Source of the DNA: a virus
Reading direction: 5' to 3' (one strand)
DNA length: 64,000 nt
Virus record (IMG/VR): IMGVR_UViG_3300010354_000073
Location: 1-64,000 of that record
This document shows, piece by piece, positions 60,353-64,000 of this stretch. How positions within the stretch are numbered: the stretch's first letter is position 1; every line of letters begins with the position of its first letter. Position numbers and translations under genes: made by a program. The notes below the pieces were generated by a model. It ran no database searches and was not told the DNA's origin. It saw only the letters and a list, made by a program, of their open reading frames with translations.

Positions 60353-60523
60353 TTAATTATCCCAGTCACCGCTGTATTCATCGTAATCCTTGAATTTGGT
60401 TTGCCGTTTACTTCGAACTGAGTAACGCTTGGCATTCTGGACTTCGTAACCGTAGTCCTCGTATTCATCTTCAAGTGGCAGATCTTTGAAGGATTCTGTG
60501 TACTTACGATTGATTTTTGACAT
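60353..60523 (-). CDS. small charged protein (56 aa)
   Basis: MSKINRKYTESFKDLPLEDEYEDYGYEVQNAKRYSVRSKRQTKFKDYDEYSGDWDN. Alternating basic and acidic blocks, tyrosine-rich, probably disordered. AGGAG is about 17 bases before the start. It is followed by a strong terminator and preceded by the KTSC-like gene, with which it is probably co-transcribed. Confidence 0.68.
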   Translation of the reverse strand: MSKINRKYTESFKDLPLEDEYEDYGYEVQNAKRYSVRSKRQTKFKDYDEYSGDWDN

Positions 60524-60573
60524 TTTCTAACTAATTTGACTCCTAGTTGGGGTTAATTTGTGTTATTTAGTGC

Positions 60574-60798
60574 TCAAACAGTGGTGAGACGAAGAGTTTG
60601 GTCCTCTTTGATTGCTTTATTGATGAAACGACCAACACTTTGGTTGTTTTCAATCACATTCTGCAGTTGAACTGCAAAATCAGCAACTTCGCTGAGATAA
60701 TTATAGGTTTTGCCACTACCTTTGAAAGTAATAGCAACATCATTACCGTTAACAGAAACGGCGTTAATTGCAGTGCTGTCGATGTTAGTAAAGTTCAT
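60574..60798 (-). CDS. KTSC-like protein (74 aa)
   Basis: NIDSTAINAVSVNGNDVAITFKGSGKTYNYLSEVADFAVQLQNVIENNQSVGRFINKAIKEDQTL matches the KTSC plan: S-x-A-I-x-x-V, V-x-I-x-F, Y-x-Y, helix, then S-V-G-x-[FY]-I-N-x-x-I. The Y-x-Y and G-R-F-I-N parts make it a better fit than the copy at 56281-56559. A 100-base AT-rich leader separates it from a strong promoter. No clear ribosome-binding site precedes the ATG. Confidence 0.72.
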   Translation of the reverse strand: MNFTNIDSTAINAVSVNGNDVAITFKGSGKTYNYLSEVADFAVQLQNVIENNQSVGRFINKAIKEDQTLRLTTV

Positions 60799-60905
60799 TT
60801 TTTAATTTATGAAAGATTGAGATTTTTGAGATTCGAGGTTTTTTAAAAATCACGGTTTTTGAGATTTTTGAGTTTTTCGAGAAATCTCGAATTCCTCAAC
60901 CTCGA
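60799..60905 (-). other. AT-rich 5' leader of the KTSC-like gene
   Basis: About 105 bases of leader between the -10 box and the ATG. It has several repeats of TCTCAAAAA and a stem TTCGAGA...TCTCGAA (about 60874-60891). No ribosome-binding site is evident near the start codon. Regulation through RNA structure is possible but not shown. Confidence 0.45.
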
Positions 60906-60912
60906 TATTAAT

Positions 60913-60970
60913 AGTATAGGGCATTCGCCCAGTATTGTCAAGCCCTTTGTGACACTCGATGAACTGTCCC
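60913..60970 (-). promoter_or_regulatory. strong sigma70-type promoter with 22-bp dyad element (site B)
   Basis: -10 TATACT (60913-60918), spacer of exactly 17 that contains a GGGC/GCCC hairpin, -35 TTGACA (60936-60941), seven bases, then the dyad 60949-60970 with half-sites GGGACAGTTC and CGAGTGTCAC. It is the best promoter match in the window. Confidence 0.8.
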
Positions 60971-61005
60971 CTGGTCTCCGAGTCCTAAGGTGGGTCTACT
61001 GAGAT

Positions 61006-61041
61006 TGTCAAGGGTCTGTGTGACACTTCGAGAACTGGCAC
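61006..61041 (-). promoter_or_regulatory. second -35 plus 22-bp dyad element (site A)
   Basis: A further TTGACA (61006-61011) is preceded, after eight bases, by the dyad 61020-61041 with half-sites GTGCCAGTTC and GAAGTGTCAC, the most symmetric copy. A good -10 is missing at the right distance, so it may be a duplicated operator upstream of site B. Confidence 0.6.
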
Positions 61042-61198
61042 AAATCGCCTTGACTTTCGGTGGGTGGGGCGCTAAGACAACAGCACCCCCGCAGATTTCT
61101 AAGCATTCTGCACGATATAGCGAACAAATATATGTTTTTTAACACATTTAAAGTTTTCCACAATTTCCACAGTTTCCACAGGTAGTTTTCCGCAACCC
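61042..61198. other. intergenic region with DnaA-box-like repeats
   Basis: 157 bases between the small-gene block and the oxygenase gene. It holds three contiguous 9-mers of the form NTTTCCACA (61154-61180) and little else. A short reading frame on the minus strand crosses it but does not look like a protein. No promoter or terminator is evident. Confidence 0.6.
61154..61180 (+). repeat. three contiguous DnaA-box-like 9-mers
   Basis: TTTTCCACA, ATTTCCACA and GTTTCCACA follow one another without gaps; a related GTTTTCCGC sits just after. The first equals the cyanobacterial DnaA-box consensus as I remember it (TTTTCCACA); E. coli uses TTATCCACA. Confidence 0.6.
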
Positions 61199-61843
61199 CT
61201 ATGATTGATACCTTGATACTCTCTTTTTACCATCAAGAATTTGTGGTTGTAATTCTGTCTGAAGGTGCATTGTGACTGCAAATGTCGTCCTCCACGCATG
61301 TTCCGTAGGTGGTAACGCTTGATGAGCATACAATGCAGGAAATGCCACAATTTTATTCTGTTGATACTTACAATGATAAAAAGGTTGTTGATCTTTAAAA
61401 TTATTATAGATCACAGTATCCCCTTCACTTTCATTAATATAATAAAGAAAAGTCCAACTGGTATCATGTTCTGCTTCATCAATATGAATTGCTGGTGCAT
61501 TTGTTGGTGTTTGTCCATTCAATGCAAGACGATGCAATCGTACAAACTTAGCATCTGGTGAGATGATCTTTGGTCCTTCATTCATAATATAATATGAAAG
61601 AAAATCTACAGGTGGTGGAATATTTTTAGGAGTGAAACCTTCTTTAAATCCATCCCAATAATAAATCTTACCAAAGAACTGTTGACGATCATTACTTGTA
61701 CCAGTGGCAGTATGACCGAAACCTAGATCACAACGTTGAAATGCTTCATCCAACCATTTGACAGTAGTAGAATCAAACACATTTTCTTTTTCAAAAATGA
61801 GTTGTTGTTTTGCTTCTGTCAGTATATAATTAAATTGATTCAT
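61199..61843 (-). CDS. 2-oxoglutarate/Fe(II)-dependent oxygenase A
   Basis: A 214-residue jelly-roll dioxygenase-like protein when started at the ATG overlapping the upstream stop (ATGA at 61843; an in-frame start at 61867 would add eight residues). The iron ligands are H-x-D in APAIHIDEAEHDTSW (about residue 118) and the distal histidine in LYAHQALPPTEHAWRTTFAVTM, with the 2OG-binding arginine in WRTTFA. The spacing of about 55 residues between the triad parts is normal. The substrate (protein, nucleic acid or small molecule) is unknown. Confidence 0.82.
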   Translation of the reverse strand: MNQFNYILTEAKQQLIFEKENVFDSTTVKWLDEAFQRCDLGFGHTATGTSNDRQQFFGKIYYWDGFKEGFTPKNIPPPVDFLSYYIMNEGPKIISPDAKFVRLHRLALNGQTPTNAPAIHIDEAEHDTSWTFLYYINESEGDTVIYNNFKDQQPFYHCKYQQNKIVAFPALYAHQALPPTEHAWRTTFAVTMHLQTELQPQILDGKKRVSRYQS

Positions 61844-62481
61844 TTCCATCTTGGTCCTACCACCCAACCTACAAGAGATTTGCGAACACCTGCTTTAACA
61901 GTTCTTACACGATGATTCAAACGAGAATCAAAAATGATTAATGAACCACGTTGTTTTGAAGCAAACCATGATTCACCATTTTCATGAAATTGTAGTTCGC
62001 CCCCATCATATTCTTTCTCATCTGATAATTGTAATGAGAAAGAGAGTTTACGACAGTATTCTGCCTGTATCATTGCCAATTGACTCGCATCATTTCTCAA
62101 TGGTGATGGAGTTTGTTTAGGGGAGAATTGTTGTGCTAGGTGAGTATCTGTATGCCAATGATAGTACATACCTTTTTTATAAATGGTGTACTGCAGATAT
62201 TCACTATCAATGGTAGTAATATCATAGAGGAAATTTTCACGGTTTGCCCTCTGAATATAATACCAAATAAAAGAGGCAATCCATTCATCAGTAGGAATCC
62301 AAGAATTATGACTATTTCTCGTTGCCTGATTTACTCCCTGTGGTGCTGTAGTTTTATCTGTAATTGTATTAATTGTGGTGGATGCTTTTGCTTGTGGTTC
62401 ATGCAAAAAACATTGCTTACTGATCAGATCTGTAATCTCATCAGGAAGCAATGTTGTGAATGTAATTTGTGAATGTGCCAT
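61840..62481 (-). CDS. 2-oxoglutarate/Fe(II)-dependent oxygenase B (prolyl-hydroxylase type)
   Basis: A 213-residue enzyme of the prolyl-4-hydroxylase/PKHD fold. Fe(II) ligands are H-x-D in YHWHTDTHL (about residues 107-112) and the distal H of LNHRVRTVKAGVRKSLVGWV (about 190), with the R/K for 2OG a few residues later. SFSLQLSDEKEYDGGELQFH is a family mark. The middle is extended (QQFSPKQTPSPLRNDASQLAMIQAEYC). Its stop overlaps the next oxygenase by ATGA, so both are co-expressed. Related cyanophage enzymes are widespread, with uncertain substrates. Confidence 0.85.
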   Translation of the reverse strand: MAHSQITFTTLLPDEITDLISKQCFLHEPQAKASTTINTITDKTTAPQGVNQATRNSHNSWIPTDEWIASFIWYYIQRANRENFLYDITTIDSEYLQYTIYKKGMYYHWHTDTHLAQQFSPKQTPSPLRNDASQLAMIQAEYCRKLSFSLQLSDEKEYDGGELQFHENGESWFASKQRGSLIIFDSRLNHRVRTVKAGVRKSLVGWVVGPRWK

Positions 62482-62720
62482 TATGTTCTAGATTTGTAAT
62501 CTTCTTCCAATTCATGTTCATTAAAATAAAGAAATACTTCATCAGGATCTTGACGCATCCATTCAAGATATTCATCACCAAGAGCAATTGCATTTTGAAC
62601 AGAATCTTGATTCATTAATTGATGAAACCGTTCTTCTGCCCAGGAGAGAATCTGATCGGATTGTATAGACACAGATTCATATTCTTTTTCTTGTTGCCGT
62701 TGTAGATCATGTTCGTTCAC
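62481..62720 (-). CDS. small acidic hypothetical protein (79 aa)
   Basis: Helical, acidic protein with a glutamine-rich N-terminus (MNEHDLQRQQEKEYESVSIQSDQILSWAEERFHQLMNQ) and a D/E-rich C-terminus (YLEWMRQDPDEVFLYFNEHELEEDYKSRT). It overlaps oxygenase B by one base and its upstream neighbour by 4 bases. No domain known. Confidence 0.7.
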   Translation of the reverse strand: MNEHDLQRQQEKEYESVSIQSDQILSWAEERFHQLMNQDSVQNAIALGDEYLEWMRQDPDEVFLYFNEHELEEDYKSRT

Positions 62721-62998
62721 ACTGTCACCTCCACAGTTAATTCATTATGCAAATGATTATACTCCACGAATTTAGTATGTTGTGGAAGAATGTTACAGAT
62801 TGCCTGAACAAATTCTTGACAGAAATGACCATGATAACGCCAGAAGAGATCATATTCTCGTGTGGTGAGATTTTCTTTTGGCATCGGATTCAGAACATGT
62901 TCTCCTTGCTCAAGAATAGGAAATCCTTGCAGCAACTGTTCAATATGTGACACCACGAGAGGTGATGTACGAGAGAGATACGGTTTAAGAGAATTCAT
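62717..62998 (-). CDS. small hypothetical protein (93 aa)
   Basis: MNSLKPYLSRTSPLVVSHIEQLLQGFPIL, NLTTREYDLFWRYHGHFCQEFVQAICNILPQHTKFVEYNHLHNELTVEVTV. Mostly helical, with H and W residues in the middle and a beta ending. No recognised domain. It overlaps both neighbours by 4 bases, as part of a tight operon. Confidence 0.7.
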   Translation of the reverse strand: MNSLKPYLSRTSPLVVSHIEQLLQGFPILEQGEHVLNPMPKENLTTREYDLFWRYHGHFCQEFVQAICNILPQHTKFVEYNHLHNELTVEVTV

Positions 62999-63228
62999 TT
63001 GTAGTACACAGGAGCAACAGCATTTTGATGTTGTTGAAGAAAATCAACAGCGGATTTGTACAGATCATACACAGTTGGAGTGAGATCCATCCAATCAATC
63101 AAATCTTGAGTTTCCCAGTCAACATATGCAGTTTCTCCATCGTCTGACACAACATCAGCAATGACAGCAGCACCAAATTCGTCCAGCGAAATTGCTTTAT
63201 TGGAAATGACAAAGTACATTTGGTCCAT
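62995..63228 (-). CDS. small hypothetical protein (77 aa)
   Basis: MDQMYFVISNKAISLDEFGAAVIADVVSDDGETAYVDWETQDLIDWMDLTPTVYDLYKSAVDFLQQHQNAVAPVYYK. Alpha/beta type, acidic middle, tyrosine-rich end. No known family. It starts the operon that ends with the oxygenases and has a strong promoter directly upstream (63255-63283). Confidence 0.7.
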   Translation of the reverse strand: MDQMYFVISNKAISLDEFGAAVIADVVSDDGETAYVDWETQDLIDWMDLTPTVYDLYKSAVDFLQQHQNAVAPVYYK

Positions 63229-63254
63229 GATTCTCCTAATGAAGTTCAGTAATC

Positions 63255-63283
63255 AGTATAACAGGTTGAGAGTCGCTTGTCAA
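63255..63283 (-). promoter_or_regulatory. sigma70-type promoter without a dyad element
   Basis: -10 TATACT (63255-63260), spacer 17, -35 TTGACA (63278-63283). The -35 overlaps the stop codon of the preceding gene. The 22-bp element typical of the 57-61 kb promoters is not found here. Confidence 0.75.
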
Positions 63284-63432
63284 GCGTTGTCGTCAAATTG
63301 CTCTAGCAGGTCCCAGGGGACGGATTCTTCTGCGTCTTGCAGGTATTCTTCCTCTGCAGTCCACAGAACACGCTCACGGGTGCTAGGGTTGTCGTAGGTG
63401 GTCGAAAGATCAAAGTCAGAAAAATAAGTCAT
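63280..63432 (-). CDS. small acidic protein (50 aa)
   Basis: MTYFSDFDLSTTYDNPSTRERVLWTAEEEYLQDAEESVPWDLLEQFDDNA. Acidic, with W-x-x-x-E-E-E-Y and W-D-L-L-E helical parts. It overlaps the upstream gene by 4 bases (ATGA) and its stop overlaps a promoter. No family known; small acidic proteins in this region are candidate host-interaction factors, which is only inference. Confidence 0.68.
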   Translation of the reverse strand: MTYFSDFDLSTTYDNPSTRERVLWTAEEEYLQDAEESVPWDLLEQFDDNA

Positions 63433-63659
63433 GATTCGTGTGAATGATTACCTTTTACAAGTGTGATACGATGCTCTTGATTCTTGAATACAAGAATGCA
63501 AACATCTCGGGCAGGATCTCCTTGAAATTTATTGACGCAAACAGTCATGTAAGAATCGCAAACGAATCTCACTTTGCCATACATGCCATCAATGTAAACT
63601 TCTGTCCCTTCTGGTAGCATACCTACCTCAACAATCATATTCTTTGTTGATTGCCGCAT
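63429..63659 (-). CDS. small beta-rich protein (76 aa)
   Basis: MRQSTKNMIVEVGMLPEGTEVYIDGMYGKVRFVCDSYMTVCVNKFQGDPARDVCILVFKNQEHRITLVKGNHSHES. A small barrel-like pattern (G-T-x-V-Y-I-D-G-x-x-G-x-V, then three more strands) similar to SH3 or KOW folds. No assignment. It overlaps the upstream gene by 32 bases. Confidence 0.68.
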   Translation of the reverse strand: MRQSTKNMIVEVGMLPEGTEVYIDGMYGKVRFVCDSYMTVCVNKFQGDPARDVCILVFKNQEHRITLVKGNHSHES

Positions 63660-63780
63660 TAAACTGAGATTCTAGTTCTTCAAGTTGATTGGTTAGAGTT
63701 TCATTCTGCTCCAGTAACTGATTTACTAGATCTTGCAGTTTTTCAATAATCTCTTGGGAGGGATTCATGTGTGTGTCCAT
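63628..63780 (-). CDS. small coiled-coil protein (50 aa)
   Basis: MDTHMNPSQEIIEKLQDLVNQLL, then EQNETLTNQLEELESQFNAAINKEYDC. Clear heptads (I, L, V and L spaced by seven), a dimeric or trimeric coiled coil. The start could also be the fifth residue, an ATG with GGAG-poor context. The unusual C-terminal cysteine could crosslink a dimer. Confidence 0.62.
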   Translation of the reverse strand: MDTHMNPSQEIIEKLQDLVNQLLEQNETLTNQLEELESQFNAAINKEYDC

Positions 63781-63795
63781 CTGAACAATAACATT

Positions 63796-64000
63796 CTATG
63801 TAGGATATTTGGATTTGTCAACCTCATATGTCTTTACATCAGGTCCAAATCTAGGGAATGTTGTGTTGCAATCAGGACATTGGTAGTATTCAACACGATC
63901 TGATACTACATCATATCCCCCCACAATACGAGAAAAGAAGTATGGCGGAGAGTACAGATGCCTCCTTTCCGCAGGTATTGCGGAGGATATCCAATTGGCT
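63796..64000 (-). CDS. hypothetical protein, C-terminal part (runs off the right edge)
   Basis: The last 67 residues are visible: ANWISSAIPAERRHLYSPPY, FFSRIVGGYDVVSDRVEYYQ, CPDCNTTFPRFGPD and VKTYEVDKSKYPT. It contains one C-P-D-C pair, possibly half of a zinc knuckle. The two alternative minus-strand frames are closed by stop codons near 63900-63910, so this is the only open one. Confidence 0.55.
   Translation of the reverse strand, partial: ANWISSAIPAERRHLYSPPYFFSRIVGGYDVVSDRVEYYQCPDCNTTFPRFGPDVKTYEVDKSKYPT

Noticed and set aside
60292-60474. Minus-strand frame of 60 residues
   Set aside because: It lies in the shadow of the better-supported 56-residue gene at 60353-60523 and would read through its terminator.
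56986-61041. CRISPR-like array
   Set aside because: The 22-bp elements are irregularly spaced by hundreds of bases, lie in both half-site orders, and flank promoters; there are no uniform spacers or cas genes.
61099-61350. Minus-strand frame of 83 residues through the DnaA-like repeats
   Set aside because: It overlaps the 3' end of oxygenase A in another frame, has no ribosome-binding site, and its repeats come from the DNA motif.
56900-63300. T4 MotA boxes (middle promoters)
   Set aside because: No convincing TGCTT[TC]A element at -30 was seen; promoters have ordinary -35 hexamers plus the unrelated dyad.

Overview
The window comes from a T4-like myovirus of cyanobacteria (a cyanophage). 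The evidence is a run of T4-type morphogenesis genes (gp25, gp6, gp7, gp8, then gp13, gp14, gp15, gp16) in T4 order on the minus strand, very large cyanophage-style baseplate and fibre proteins, copies of the T4-type late promoter core TATAAATA (or a one-base variant) in front of many structural genes, and an AT-rich background. Almost everything is on the minus strand, so the genes are transcribed from right to left. The only convincing plus-strand gene is the epimerase at 9802-10590.

Right to left: 61.2-64 kb holds tightly overlapping small hypothetical genes and two adjacent 2-oxoglutarate/Fe(II) oxygenases. A cluster of three contiguous 9-bp DnaA-box-like repeats lies at 61154-61180. From about 56.3 to 61.0 kb there are many tiny genes, most with their own sigma70-type promoter. 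The coding sequence in 56.3-58.7 kb is markedly GC-rich. Ten of these promoter regions carry a 22-bp dyad-symmetric element 7-9 bp upstream of the -35 box. I regard this as the most interesting unexplained signal in the window. From 56.0 down to 42.3 kb lie small structural genes (a PAAR-like tip candidate among them) and the baseplate wedge genes gp25, gp6, gp7 and gp8. Next come a 2704-residue baseplate or fibre protein (34.1-42.2 kb) and a long series of fibre, adhesin and decoration genes (17.7-34.1 kb), including three paralogous glycine- and cysteine-rich proteins at 17.7-20.5 kb.

Between the adhesins and the next tail-fibre gene (9.8-16.9 kb) sits a sugar cassette. It contains a GT9 (heptosyltransferase-like) glycosyltransferase, two NodU/CmcH-type carbamoyltransferases, a heptose-phosphate adenylyltransferase, a heptose-phosphate kinase, a HAD phosphatase, a cupin, and a heptose 6-epimerase. 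Together these could supply ADP-heptose, transfer it and carbamoylate it. The target could be virion fibres or the host surface. The left end has a fibre gene, a 1667-residue virion protein, the neck genes gp13 and gp14, the tail completion gene gp15, the small terminase gp16 and two further small or partial virion genes.

Two transcription programmes are visible: late phage promoters in the structural half, and TTGACA/TATACT promoters in the small-gene half. All functional names rest on reading motifs and gene order. No database search was run.
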